From positions 1 to 33,926 of the forward strand of contig NZ_LPNR01000060.1 in NCBI RefSeq assembly GCF_019266065.1: a stretch of 33,926 nt of DNA, given 5' to 3'. The stretch is from Nocardia sp. MH4. Lineage in GTDB: Bacteria > Actinomycetota > Actinomycetes > Mycobacteriales > Mycobacteriaceae. A program made the position numbers and the translations under genes. This document shows positions 7,057 through 14,835 of the stretch, one piece after another; within the stretch, counting starts at the first letter, position 1; the number at the start of each line of letters is the position of its first letter. The notes beneath the pieces were generated by a model. It was not told where the DNA came from, ran no database searches, and saw only the letters and a program-made list of their open reading frames with translations.

Positions 7057-8136
7057 GTGAACGGTGCGAAGGCGAGCCTGCGGCTCGGTGTGATCGACGG
7101 AGACGGAATCGGCCCCGAGGTGGTCGCCGCGACGCGAGCGGTCGTCGACGAGGCGATCGGTGCGGCCGGTCGCGGCCCGGTGGAGTGGGTGCCGCTGCTG
7201 ATGGGCCACGACGCCATCGCGGCCTACGCCGACCCGCTGCCCGAGCAGACGCTGGTCGCGCTCGAGGACCTCGACGCGTGGATCCTCGGCCCGCACGACA
7301 ACGCGTCCTATCCCACCGACATGCGGATCGCGCCCGGCGGTACCATCCGCAAACGGCTCGGCCTCTACGCCAACATCCGGCCCGCGGCCGCGTTCGCCGG
7401 GGTGCGGGCGAGCGCACCCGACATCGACCTGGTGATCGTGCGGGAGAACAGTGAGGGCTTCTACGCCGACCGCAACATGTTCGCCGGATCGGGGGAGTTC
7501 CGCCCCACCCCCGATGTGGCGATGGCGGTCGCGGTGATCACCCGGCAGGCGTGCGAGCGGATCGCGCACCAGGCGCTGCGGCTGGCCCAGGGCAGGCGCA
7601 AGCGGGTCACGGTGGTGCACAAGGCGAACGTGCTGCCGATGACGACGGGCCTGTTCCGCGACGTCTGCTACGAGGTGGCCGCGCGGTACCCGGACGTGCG
7701 GGTCGACGACGAGCACGTCGACGCGATGGCCGCGCACCTGGTGCGCACGCCCGGCGAGTACGACGTGATCGTCACCGAGAACCTGTTCGGCGACATCCTC
7801 TCCGACCTCGCGGGCGAGCTGGCCGGCTCGCTGGGCATGGCCGCCTCCCTGAACTGCTCCGACACCAAGGCGATGGCCCAGGCCGTGCACGGCGCCGCGC
7901 CCGGGCTGGCGGGGCGCAATCGCGCCAACCCGGCGGCGCTGCAATTGTCGGCGGCGATGTTGTTGCGGTGGTTGGCCGTTCGCGACGACGACCGCGCGCT
8001 GCACGACGCCGCCGAGCGAATCACCCGCGCCGTCGCGGCCACGCTGGCGGCCGGAATCGCGACCGCGGATCTGGGTGGCCTGGCTTCGACCAGCGAATTC
8101 ACCGAGCAGGTCAGAGCGCGCGTGCACCGGAGGTGA
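7057..8136 (+). CDS. Isocitrate/isopropylmalate dehydrogenase family protein
   Basis: 359-aa beta-decarboxylating dehydrogenase oxidising a 2-hydroxy-acid with NAD(P). Visible features are GDGIGPEV (14-21), RKRLGLYANIRP (98-109) for substrate carboxylate binding, HKAN (188-191) with the catalytic Lys, ENLFGDILSD (241-250) with metal-binding Asp residues, and HGAAPGLAGRNRANP near the C-terminus as the dinucleotide loop. The substrate-discriminating segment is VRENSEGFYADRNM (128-141). That is not the LeuB type (REL-T-GG-I-Y), so the substrate may be isocitrate, homoisocitrate, tartrate or another malate analogue. GTG 7057 follows GAGGA with good spacing; the longer frame upstream overlaps the divergent 2H gene. 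Its closeness to the LeuA-like gene is suggestive, but they are not one operon. Confidence 0.88.
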   Translation: MNGAKASLRLGVIDGDGIGPEVVAATRAVVDEAIGAAGRGPVEWVPLLMGHDAIAAYADPLPEQTLVALEDLDAWILGPHDNASYPTDMRIAPGGTIRKRLGLYANIRPAAAFAGVRASAPDIDLVIVRENSEGFYADRNMFAGSGEFRPTPDVAMAVAVITRQACERIAHQALRLAQGRRKRVTVVHKANVLPMTTGLFRDVCYEVAARYPDVRVDDEHVDAMAAHLVRTPGEYDVIVTENLFGDILSDLAGELAGSLGMAASLNCSDTKAMAQAVHGAAPGLAGRNRANPAALQLSAAMLLRWLAVRDDDRALHDAAERITRAVAATLAAGIATADLGGLASTSEFTEQVRARVHRR

Positions 8137-8151
8137 AGGGACCCCTTTCAC
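8130..8151 (+). terminator. Hairpin overlapping the dehydrogenase stop codon
   Basis: GTGAAGGG (8133-8140) pairs with CCTTTCAC (8144-8151) around a 3-nt loop, with one G-T pair. The stem overlaps the TGA at 8134-8136. The left part, GAGGTGAAGGGACCC (8130-8144), is 14/15 identical to the right arm of the terminator at 6020-6034. Confidence 0.5.
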
Positions 8152-8262
8152 ATTGGCTGATTAATCTTCGGTTACTGTCGCACCACGCTGTGTCCGGTTC
8201 GCATACATTGCCAAACAGGCGCTGACACGTGGCCGGCGTCGACGTGAAATGTGGAGGCTCCT

Positions 8263-9168
8263 TTGTCTGTTCGTATTGTTCTCGGCCGCAGCGCCGCGCG
8301 GCTGTTGTGTACCGCGGCCGCGGGTGCGCTGGTGTTGACCGGCTGTGCCGACAACACCGAGGGCGACACCGCCGAGGTGACCAAGGTTTCGGTGGAGAAG
8401 GTCGACGCGCTCGCCGCGGCCGTTCCCGACAAGGTGAAGCAGGCAGGCAAGCTGGTGGTCGGCGTCAACGTGCCGTACCAGCCGAACGAGTACAAGGACG
8501 CGAGCGGCAAGATCGTCGGCTTCGACGTCGACCTCCTCGACGCCGTGGCGACCACTCTCGGGCTGAAGGTCGACTACGTCGAATCCTCGTTCGAGAAGAT
8601 CATTCCCGCGATTCAGGCCGGCACCTACGACGTGGGTATGTCCTCGATCACCGATTCGCGCGAACGCGAACAGCAGGTCGATTTCACGACCTATTTCTCC
8701 GCGGGCATCCAGTGGGCCCAGCAAACCGGTAAAGCCATCGATCCGAACAATGCGTGCGGCAAGAAAGTCGCCGTACAGTCCACTACGGTCGAGCACACCG
8801 ACGAGATTCCCGCCAAGAGCGCCAAGTGCGTCGCCGAGGGCAAGCCGGCCATCGATATGAAGGCCTTCGACGAGCAGAGCGCCGCGACCAACGCGCTGGT
8901 GCTGGGCCAGGTCGACGCGATGTCGGCCGACTCCCCGGTGACCGCCTACGCGATCAAGCAGAGCGAGGGCAAGATCGAGGCCGCGGGCCCGCTGTTCGAT
9001 TCCGCGCCCTACGGCTGGGCCGTGCAGAAGGGCTCGCCCCTGGCGGCGGCCCTGCAGAAGGCGCTGCAGCACCTGATCGACAACGGCAAGTACGGCGAGA
9101 TCACCACGAACTGGGGTGTGCAGGACGGTCAGATCAAGACCTCGGTGATCAACGGCGCAGTGAGCTGA
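8263..9168 (+). CDS. ABC transporter substrate-binding lipoprotein (amino acid)
   Basis: 301-aa periplasmic-binding-protein-type 3 lipoprotein that captures a polar amino acid outside the membrane and delivers it to the permease encoded next. The signal peptide ends in the lipobox LTGC (25-28), C28 being the lipidated residue. The mature part shows family blocks: KLVVGVNVPYQPNEY, GFDVDLLDAVATTLG, FEKIIPAIQAGTYDVGMSS, and GWAVQKGSPLAAALQKAL near the end. TTG 8263 is chosen because GGAGG (8253-8257) lies 5 nt upstream; the in-frame GTG 8251 overlaps that site. The permease gene starts 1 nt after the stop. Confidence 0.93.
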   Translation: MSVRIVLGRSAARLLCTAAAGALVLTGCADNTEGDTAEVTKVSVEKVDALAAAVPDKVKQAGKLVVGVNVPYQPNEYKDASGKIVGFDVDLLDAVATTLGLKVDYVESSFEKIIPAIQAGTYDVGMSSITDSREREQQVDFTTYFSAGIQWAQQTGKAIDPNNACGKKVAVQSTTVEHTDEIPAKSAKCVAEGKPAIDMKAFDEQSAATNALVLGQVDAMSADSPVTAYAIKQSEGKIEAAGPLFDSAPYGWAVQKGSPLAAALQKALQHLIDNGKYGEITTNWGVQDGQIKTSVINGAVS

Positions 9169-9169
9169 C

Positions 9170-10108
9170 GTGACCGAGCGTAACGACACGGTGGAGGTGC
9201 CCGGACCGGGCGCCGAACCCGAACCGATCACGGCGGTCCCGCTGCGCAGGCCGGGTCGCTGGATCGCGGCGGCAATCATCCTGATCCTGGTGGGATTGTT
9301 CGTCTACGGCGCGGCCACGAACCCCGCCTACCGGTGGGACACCTACGGCAAGTACCTGTTCGACAGCCGGATCACCGCGGGTGCGCTGGTGACCCTGGAA
9401 CTCACCGTGCTCGCCATGGCGATCGCGGTGGGTCTGGGCACCGTGCTGGCGGTGATGCGGCTGTCGCCGAACCCGGTGCTGCGGACCACCGCGTGGGTGT
9501 ACCTGTGGATCTTCCGCGGCACCCCGGTCTTCGTGCAGTTGGTGTTCTGGGGCCTGGTGCCCTCGCTCTACAAGCAGATCGACCTCGGCGTGCCGTTCGG
9601 CCCGCAGTTCTTCCACCTGGACGTGCAGCATCTGCAGGCGGCGTTCCTGTTCGCGGTGATCGGCCTCGGTCTCAACGAGGCCGCCTACATGGCCGAGATC
9701 GTGCGCGCGGGCATCAACTCCGTGGGTGAGGGCCAGCGCGAGGCCTCGGTGGCGCTGGGCATGTCGTGGACGCAGACGATGCGCCGCACGGTGCTGCCCC
9801 AGGCGATGCGGGTGATCATCCCGCCCACCGGCAACGAGCTGATCGGCATGCTCAAAACCACCTCGCTGGTCACGGCCATCCCGCTCAGCACCGATCTGTT
9901 CGGCCGCGCGCGCGACATCTACGGCGTGAACTTCCAGCCGATCCCGCTGCTGCTCGTCTGTGCCACCTGGTACCTGGCGATCACCAGTGTCCTGATGGTC
10001 GGGCAGTACTACTTGGAGCGCTACTACTCGCGCGGTGCCACCCGGCAGCTGACGGCCAAGCAGCTCGAGGAACTGGCCACGGCGCAGGCGGCGGTGAAGG
10101 CGAAATGA
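9170..10108 (+). CDS. Amino-acid ABC transporter permease
   Basis: 312-aa inner-membrane permease of the His/Glu/Gln/Arg/opine family. A short polar N-terminus precedes the first membrane helix (about 30-50), followed by the transmembrane domain with about five more helices. The EAA coupling loop that docks on the ATPase is [20 protein letters not shown] (about 187-206). [10 protein letters not shown] is the typical motif of this family. A single permease gene is present, so the transporter probably uses a homodimer. The GTG start is 1 nt after the stop of the binding protein, and the end overlaps the ATPase start by 4 nt (ATGA), showing a tightly coupled operon. Confidence 0.94.
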   Translation: MTERNDTVEVPGPGAEPEPITAVPLRRPGRWIAAAIILILVGLFVYGAATNPAYRWDTYGKYLFDSRITAGALVTLELTVLAMAIAVGLGTVLAVMRLSPNPVLRTTAWVYLWIFRGTPVFVQLVFWGLVPSLYKQIDLGVPFGPQFFHLDVQHLQAAFLFAVIGLGLNEAAYMAEIVRAGINSVGEGQREASVALGMSWTQTMRRTVLPQAMRVIIPPTGNELIGMLKTTSLVTAIPLSTDLFGRARDIYGVNFQPIPLLLVCATWYLAITSVLMVGQYYLERYYSRGATRQLTAKQLEELATAQAAVKAK

Positions 10109-10887
10109 GCGAATCAGCAGTGACGACGCCGCCGATGGTGCTCGCCGATCGGGTGTGCAAGAACTTCGGCGCGCTGAAGGTACTCAAGGGCGTCTCGCTG
10201 GAGGTGCCGCGCGGCAAGGTGCTGACCCTGGTCGGGCCCTCGGGTTCGGGCAAGTCGACCTTCCTGCGCTGCATCAACCACCTCGAGCAGGTGAACGCGG
10301 GCCGGCTCTACGTCGACGGTGATCTCGTCGGCTACCGGGAGAAGAACGGCAAGCTCTACGAGATGCATCCGCGCGACGCCGCGGTCCAGCGCCGCGACAT
10401 CGGGATGGTGTTCCAGCACTTCAACCTGTTCCCGCACCGGACCGCCCTCGAGAACATCATCGAGGCGCCGACCCAGGTGCGCGGCCTCCGCAGAGCCGAC
10501 GCGATCGCCAGGGCCGAGGAGCTCCTGGAGCGGGTCGGGCTGGCCGCCAAGCGCAACGCCTATCCGGCGCAGTTGTCGGGCGGTCAGCAGCAGCGGGTCG
10601 CCATCGCGCGGGCGCTGGCCATGGACCCCAAGTTGATGCTGTTCGACGAGCCCACCTCGGCGCTGGACCCCGAGCTGGTCGGCGAGGTGCTCACCGTCAT
10701 GCGCGAACTCGCCGACTCCGGCATGACGATGATCGTGGTGACCCACGAGATGGGCTTCGCCCGCGAGGTCGCCGACGAGCTGGTGTTCATGGACGGCGGT
10801 GTGGTCGTCGAGTCGGGCCCGCCGCGCGAGCTGCTGGCCAACCCCCAGCACGAGCGCACCAAGGCTTTCCTGTCGCGCCTGCTCTGA
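10105..10887 (+). CDS. Amino-acid ABC transporter ATP-binding protein (GlnQ-like)
   Basis: 260-aa ATPase that drives import through the preceding permease. Walker A is GPSGSGKST at 44-52, the ABC signature LSGGQ at 157-161, Walker B LMLFDE at 177-182 and the switch His in VTHEMGFA. The QHFNLFPH Q-loop is standard for the GlnQ/HisP group. The insert [15 protein letters not shown] before the Q-loop resembles HisP-type proteins. Its ATG overlaps the permease stop (ATGA), so it is translationally coupled. A strong hairpin follows at 10902-10931. Confidence 0.95.
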   Translation: MSESAVTTPPMVLADRVCKNFGALKVLKGVSLEVPRGKVLTLVGPSGSGKSTFLRCINHLEQVNAGRLYVDGDLVGYREKNGKLYEMHPRDAAVQRRDIGMVFQHFNLFPHRTALENIIEAPTQVRGLRRADAIARAEELLERVGLAAKRNAYPAQLSGGQQQRVAIARALAMDPKLMLFDEPTSALDPELVGEVLTVMRELADSGMTMIVVTHEMGFAREVADELVFMDGGVVVESGPPRELLANPQHERTKAFLSRLL

Positions 10888-10901
10888 GCTGCCGAAAGAC
10901 C

Positions 10902-10931
10902 GACGGCCCCGCGGATATCCGCGGGGCCGTC
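10902..10931. terminator. Bidirectional terminator, perfect 30-nt palindrome
   Basis: GACGGCCCCGCGGAT (10902-10916) is followed directly by its exact reverse complement (10917-10931). It lies between the ABC operon (ends 10887) and the convergent MerR gene (ends 10934). Confidence 0.85.
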
Positions 10932-10933
10932 GC

Positions 10934-11572
10934 TCATTCCTGGCGGTTCTTCAGCTGTTCCAGCGAGACCTGGGCCTGGGCGATGCGCCGGATGGCGGCC
11001 ATGGCGGTGTCACCGAGGACGGTCAGCACCACGACGGCGTCGATGATGTCGTCGCGCCCGCCCGCGGCCAGCGCGGTCGCCACGTCGTTGTCGGCGATCA
11101 CCCGCGCACCGTCGAAGTAGCTCGGCAGCGCGGTGGTGCCCCAGTCCTCGTAGCCCAGCTGGGCCAGCCGCACCAGGACCGAGGTGAGGATGTCGATCGG
11201 CCCGGGGCTCGGCTCGGCGTCCCAGCCACGACGGTCCATCTCCGCGCGCACGGTGGCCGCGGCGCGCTCCCATTCGGCGTCGGCGGCGGGCGGCGGTGGT
11301 GCGGTGATGCTGTCCTGCACCACGCCGAGCAGGCTGAACATGGGCAGGTCGGGGGAGTCGACGGCGGCGAGCACTTCGCCCACGGTGGCCACCGGCAGCC
11401 CGCCGACCTCGATCAGCGCGCGCACCAGCCGCAGCCTGCGCAGGTGCTGTTCGCCGTAGCTGGCCTGGTTGGGCCCGGTCCGCTCGCCCGGCGGGAGCAG
11501 GCCCTCACGCAGGTAGTACTTGATCGTCGCGAGCGCGATCCCGCTGCGCTCGCTCAACTCGGAGATCCGCAC
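10934..11572 (-). CDS. MerR family transcriptional regulator
   Basis: 212-aa regulator. The first 70 residues are the MerR winged helix-turn-helix: MRISELSERSGIALATIKYY opens it, followed by REGLLPPGERTG and the dimerisation helix with RRLRLVRALIEVGGLPV. The remaining 130 residues are helical and match no ligand domain I recognise; there is no cysteine cluster, so it is not a metal sensor of the MerR/CueR type. GTG 11572 has GAGGTGA 5 nt upstream. It is divergent from the membrane operon at 11677, and the two inverted repeats between them are its likely operators. Confidence 0.9.
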   Translation of the reverse strand: MRISELSERSGIALATIKYYLREGLLPPGERTGPNQASYGEQHLRRLRLVRALIEVGGLPVATVGEVLAAVDSPDLPMFSLLGVVQDSITAPPPPAADAEWERAAATVRAEMDRRGWDAEPSPGPIDILTSVLVRLAQLGYEDWGTTALPSYFDGARVIADNDVATALAAGGRDDIIDAVVVLTVLGDTAMAAIRRIAQAQVSLEQLKNRQE

Positions 11573-11599
11573 AGTTCACCTCTGCTTTCGGCCACCCCC

Positions 11600-11628
11600 T
11601 TGCTCACCCTGGATACAGCGGATAGTCT
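11600..11628 (+). promoter_or_regulatory. Candidate promoter of membrane operon
   Basis: TTGCTC (11600-11605) and TAGTCT (11623-11628) are 17 bp apart. The -10 lies inside the left inverted repeat (11620-11636), so a bound regulator would control access. On the opposite strand TAGACT with TTCACT could serve the MerR gene. Confidence 0.45.
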
Positions 11629-11658
11629 AACTATCCATAACGGATAGTGAAGCTATCT
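11620..11658. promoter_or_regulatory. Two inverted-repeat operators (GGATAGT-N3-ACTATCC)
   Basis: The left site is perfect: GGATAGT (11620-11626), CTA, ACTATCC (11630-11636). The right site repeats the same spacing: GGATAGT (11642-11648), GAA, GCTATCT (11652-11658), with two mismatches. The sites are 22 bp apart, about two helix turns, so two dimers would bind the same face. They sit in the MerR / membrane-operon intergenic region and are the natural candidates for MerR binding. Confidence 0.7.
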
Positions 11659-11676
11659 ATCTCTGGGAGATTCGTC

Positions 11677-12627
11677 ATGTCTGTCCTTTCGTCCCTCGAC
11701 GCGCTGCCCCGCAGGCAGTCCGGACTCCACCGCCCCCTGCTCTACTTCGCCGCGATCAACGCGGTACTGGTCGTCGTCGGGCTGGTCGGGATGCTGGTCG
11801 ACGACCGGGTGATCGCCGGGTCGACCGCCTGGTTCAAGCCGACCAAGTTCGCGATCTCGTTCGTGCTCTACAGCGTCGCGCTGGCCTGGCTGATCTCGTT
11901 GCGGCCCAAGGTGTCCCGGCTCACCTCGGCGATGGCGACGGTGATCGTCGTCGCCGGCGCCATCGAGCAGCTGATCATCTTCGGTCAGGTGGTGCGCGGC
12001 ACCCGCAGCCACTACAACATGACCACCACGTTCGATGCCGTGCTGTGGGTCACCATGGGCAGCACCATCCTCGTGCTCTTCCTCGCCACCATGGTCGTCG
12101 CGGCGCAGCTCGCGTTCGCCAGGTTCGGTGACCGGGCGACCACCTGGTCGATCCGGCTCGGTCTGGCGATCACCTTGGTCGGGCTCGGCCTGGGCAATCT
12201 GATGCCGAACCGCGAATCGGGCGTGACCGACATCGCCGGCGCGCACACCGTCGGCGCGCCCGACGGCACGCCGGGCATGCCGCTGACCGGCTGGAGCACC
12301 ACGCACGGGGACCTGCGTATTCCGCACTTCTTCGGCATGCACGCCCTGCAGGTGTTGCCACTGTTCGCCGCGCTGCTGCTCATCTTGGCGCCGCGCGTGC
12401 CGGTGTTCGCTTCCGTGCGTGCCCGCCTCGGGCTGGTCTGGACCGTGGCCTTCGGCTACGCCGCGACGCTGGCGCTGCTCACCTGGCAGGCCCTGCGCGG
12501 TCAGCCGCTGATTCATCCCGACCGGGTCACCCTGACCGCGGCCGCGGCGATCGTCACCCTCGTCGTCGCCGGAACTCTCGCCTCGCTCGCGAGCGCGACC
12601 CTCACCCGACAGGCGGTCACCGCATGA
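11677..12627 (+). CDS. Polytopic membrane protein, unknown function
   Basis: 316-aa integral membrane protein with roughly seven or eight hydrophobic helices. I do not recognise the family. Notable parts are the amphipathic AGSTAWFKPTKFAISFVLYS early on, and the loop THGDLRIPHFFGMHALQ (about 215-231) with three His residues before a helix, which could bind a metal or heme. ATG 11677 is chosen because GGGAGA lies 6 nt upstream; an in-frame GTG at 11647 falls inside the right operator. The end overlaps the next gene by 4 nt (ATGA), so the two proteins are probably made together. Likely controlled by the divergent MerR protein. Confidence 0.75.
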   Translation: MSVLSSLDALPRRQSGLHRPLLYFAAINAVLVVVGLVGMLVDDRVIAGSTAWFKPTKFAISFVLYSVALAWLISLRPKVSRLTSAMATVIVVAGAIEQLIIFGQVVRGTRSHYNMTTTFDAVLWVTMGSTILVLFLATMVVAAQLAFARFGDRATTWSIRLGLAITLVGLGLGNLMPNRESGVTDIAGAHTVGAPDGTPGMPLTGWSTTHGDLRIPHFFGMHALQVLPLFAALLLILAPRVPVFASVRARLGLVWTVAFGYAATLALLTWQALRGQPLIHPDRVTLTAAAAIVTLVVAGTLASLASATLTRQAVTA

Positions 12628-13073
12628 GCACGCTCTTCGATCTCTCGTTCTTCGTCACTGTGCCCTTCTGGGCGCTGATGATCCTGGCGCCCACCTGGCG
12701 CCACACCCGGACGATCATCGGCTCGCCGTGGATCGTGTTGCTGCCGTTGACGATCTGGGCGATCGTGGCCGTGCCGGTCCTCGGCGCGCTGTGGTCGCTG
12801 GTCACCTCGCCGTCGCTGGACGCGATCACCGCCGCCGTCGCCGACCCGGCCCTGCTCACCGCCCTGTGGGCCCAGATCATCGCCTGGGACCTGTTCCTCG
12901 GCCGCTGGATCTACCTCGACAGCCGCGAGCGCGGGATCTCCCCGCTGCTGATGGGCCCGCTGCTGGTCGCCACGATCCTGTTGTCGCCCATCGCCTTCCC
13001 GATCTACCTCGTGGTGCGCGAGATGGCGGGCAAGCCGGTGGCCGTGGCGCGCCAGGATTCGATCCCCGCCTGA
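12624..13073 (+). CDS. ABA4-like (DUF4281) membrane protein
   Basis: 149-aa membrane protein with four hydrophobic helices. The sequence AQIIAWDLFLGRWIYLDSRE (about 92-111) followed by a prolonged hydrophobic stretch and SPIAFPIYLVVRE matches the ABA4-like family, named after a plant protein needed for neoxanthin formation. Its bacterial role is not established. Its start overlaps the stop of the preceding gene. Pairing with an unknown membrane protein and a MerR regulator suggests a stress- or ligand-induced membrane module. Confidence 0.72.
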   Translation: MSTLFDLSFFVTVPFWALMILAPTWRHTRTIIGSPWIVLLPLTIWAIVAVPVLGALWSLVTSPSLDAITAAVADPALLTALWAQIIAWDLFLGRWIYLDSRERGISPLLMGPLLVATILLSPIAFPIYLVVREMAGKPVAVARQDSIPA

Positions 13074-13111
13074 CGACCACGGCCCGGACCGGGCCGGTCC
13101 GGGCCGGTCGT
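13073..13111. terminator. Long GC-rich terminator hairpin
   Basis: The left arm 13073-13090 and right arm 13096-13111 pair over about 16 bp with a one- to two-base bulge around a GGGCC loop. The core pairing is CGGCCCGGACC with GGTCCGGGCCG. It starts at the stop codon of the DUF4281 gene and faces a convergent gene ending at 13155. Confidence 0.75.
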
Positions 13112-13154
13112 GGCGGACCGCAGTCAGACGAGTCTCTCCTTCACTCGATCCCGC

Positions 13155-13703
13155 TCACATTCCCGCGGCGATGAACCCGCCGATGACACCACCGATCACG
13201 CAGCCGACCACCGCGCCGACCAGGAAGAACCAGATCCCGATCAGAATGCCGACCGCGCACCCGATCGCGACGCCGGCGACGATGGAGCCCGTCGTGGCGG
13301 CCTGCTGCAGGCCGAGCACCGCGGGTGCGGTCGCCGCCGCGGCGGGCGCAGGCGCACTGACCGGGGTGAGGGTCAGTACCCGCGCGCTGCTGTCGAGAGC
13401 GGGCGCCACGGTGACGCTCTGCCCGGTCGCCATGCGCAGGGTCGTCGGAATGGCGCCGACCACCGCGCCGTCGTCGGCGAAGACGGTGACCGTGCCGTCG
13501 CCGAGCGCGAACCGCCCCGCGACGAGGTCGATCGTCGCCGTCGAGTGGTCCGCCGCCAGTGTCGTCGTGTAGGCCAGTGGCCCGTCGATCGCGCTGAAGG
13601 TCAGATCCTGGCCCACTCGGGCCTGTCCATTCGCCATAGCCGTGCTGACACCGGTGGCCGCGATGGCGAATATCGCCGTTGCCACCAGTTTGTTGACGAT
13701 CAT
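13155..13703 (-). CDS. Exported protein with glycine-zipper C-terminus
   Basis: 182-aa predicted exported protein. Residues 1-24 form a signal peptide ending near AMA. A small beta-rich domain follows (about 28-113), with FALGDGTVTVFADDGAVVGAIP and a closing SSARVLTLTPVSA. A short Ala/Pro linker leads to a hydrophobic C-terminus rich in G-x-x-x-G (GVAIGCAVGILIGIWFFLVG, then VGCVIGGVIGGFIAAG), which can pack helices in a membrane. This architecture resembles a group of Nocardia exported proteins I associate with DUF8020; that match is from memory. AAAGGA precedes ATG 13703. Confidence 0.75.
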   Translation of the reverse strand: MIVNKLVATAIFAIAATGVSTAMANGQARVGQDLTFSAIDGPLAYTTTLAADHSTATIDLVAGRFALGDGTVTVFADDGAVVGAIPTTLRMATGQSVTVAPALDSSARVLTLTPVSAPAPAAAATAPAVLGLQQAATTGSIVAGVAIGCAVGILIGIWFFLVGAVVGCVIGGVIGGFIAAGM

Positions 13704-13832
13704 TGTTTCGTCCTTTGTCCGATACTTTCGTTGTCGCCCCCCGACAGCGGCACCGGATGTCTGAATTATCCGCTCTGTCCGATGGTGAAGTCCAGAGTAA
13801 AAGGCCAGTTCACAGCGGATTTCCGGGCTGTT

Positions 13833-14741
13833 TCAGCGGCGGCCGAGGGCGATGCGCAATTGGCCGAGCAAGACCTTGGCCGCCGGTCCGCCGGGGCGAT
13901 CGGTGCGCCAGGCCAGCGCGAGCCGCCCACGGATCGGCGGGTCGACGATGGCCAGCGCGCGCACGCCGAACGCCTTCGCCTCGTCCTCGGTGAGCGCGGG
14001 CACGACCGCGGTGCCGAGACCGTGGGCGGCCAGCCGCAGCAGCAGCGGGGGAGCGGCGGCCTCGAAGGCGATGTCCGGAGTGAAACCCGCCGCAGCGCAC
14101 GCTCTTTCGAATACGCCCCGCAGGCCGGTGCCGCGCGGGAGACAGATCAGGCGATGTTCGGTCAGCGCGGACAGGCTGATCGTGCCCGCCGACTCGCCGG
14201 GGTCGGCGGGCGCGTCGCCGGCGACGGCGGCGACCACCGGCGTCTCCAGGATCACGTCCAGTCCGATGCCGGGATTCGGTGCGGCGCCGGTCAATCCGAC
14301 CAGGGCGATGTCGAGCTCGCCACGCTCGAGGGCGGCCAGCATCCGCTCGGCGGTGTCCTCGGTGAGGCTGATCCGCACCTGCGGGTGATCATCGTGGAAG
14401 TCGGCGAGCACGCCCGCGACATCGAATTCCTCGGTGGCCGCGCCGGAGATCACGCCGAGCCGCACGTGCCCGCGTAGCAGCCCGGAGAATTCCTGCACGG
14501 TCTCGCCGATCCGGTCGGCCGCCGCCAGGGCGGCCCGTGCATGCGCCAGCACCGCCGAGCCGACCTCGGTGGGCGTCACCGACCGAGCGCCCCGGTGCAG
14601 CAGTGGCTGACCCAGTTCGCGTTCCAGCTGCCTGACCTGGGCGCTCAACCCCGGCTGCGTCAGATGCAGACGCTCGGCCGCACGCGTGAACCCGCCCTCG
14701 TCGACGACGGTGACGAAATACCGCAGCTGCCGCAGTTCCAT
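13833..14741 (-). CDS. LysR family transcriptional regulator
   Basis: 302-aa LysR-type regulator. The N-terminal winged helix-turn-helix is MELRQLRYFVTVVDEGGFTR followed by AAERLHLTQPGLSAQVRQLE. The rest is a two-lobed effector domain, with RGHVRLGVISGAATEEFD beginning the first lobe and GLGTAVVPALTEDE near the end. The effector is unknown. On the minus strand TAGAAT (14748-14753) lies 6 nt before the ATG, so the mRNA is probably leaderless. The gene is divergent from the flavin oxidase and shares a LysR box with it, so that oxidase is its likely target. Confidence 0.93.
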   Translation of the reverse strand: MELRQLRYFVTVVDEGGFTRAAERLHLTQPGLSAQVRQLERELGQPLLHRGARSVTPTEVGSAVLAHARAALAAADRIGETVQEFSGLLRGHVRLGVISGAATEEFDVAGVLADFHDDHPQVRISLTEDTAERMLAALERGELDIALVGLTGAAPNPGIGLDVILETPVVAAVAGDAPADPGESAGTISLSALTEHRLICLPRGTGLRGVFERACAAAGFTPDIAFEAAAPPLLLRLAAHGLGTAVVPALTEDEAKAFGVRALAIVDPPIRGRLALAWRTDRPGGPAAKVLLGQLRIALGRR

Positions 14742-14747
14742 GCCGGG

Positions 14748-14777
14748 ATTCTAGCGAAGTACATAACTGATATTTAT
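14748..14777. promoter_or_regulatory. LysR box and lysR -10
   Basis: ATAA (14763-14766), 7 nt, TTAT (14774-14777) is a textbook T-N11-A LysR site (T14764 to A14776). It lies about 10 bp from the minus-strand -10 TAGAAT (14748-14753) of the lysR gene, the position for autorepression. A wider inverted repeat GAAGTAC (14756-14762) / GTACTTC (14801-14807) brackets the region. Confidence 0.7.
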
Positions 14778-14835
14778 CGAAGCAAGAACAACTATCTGTT
14801 GTACTTCTGCCAGCGGCGACGGCACAGTCGAAGGC

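Noticed and set aside
13110..14477. 455-aa plus-strand open frame across the exported-protein and LysR genes
   Set aside because: It is antisense to two well-supported genes and has no signal or domain.
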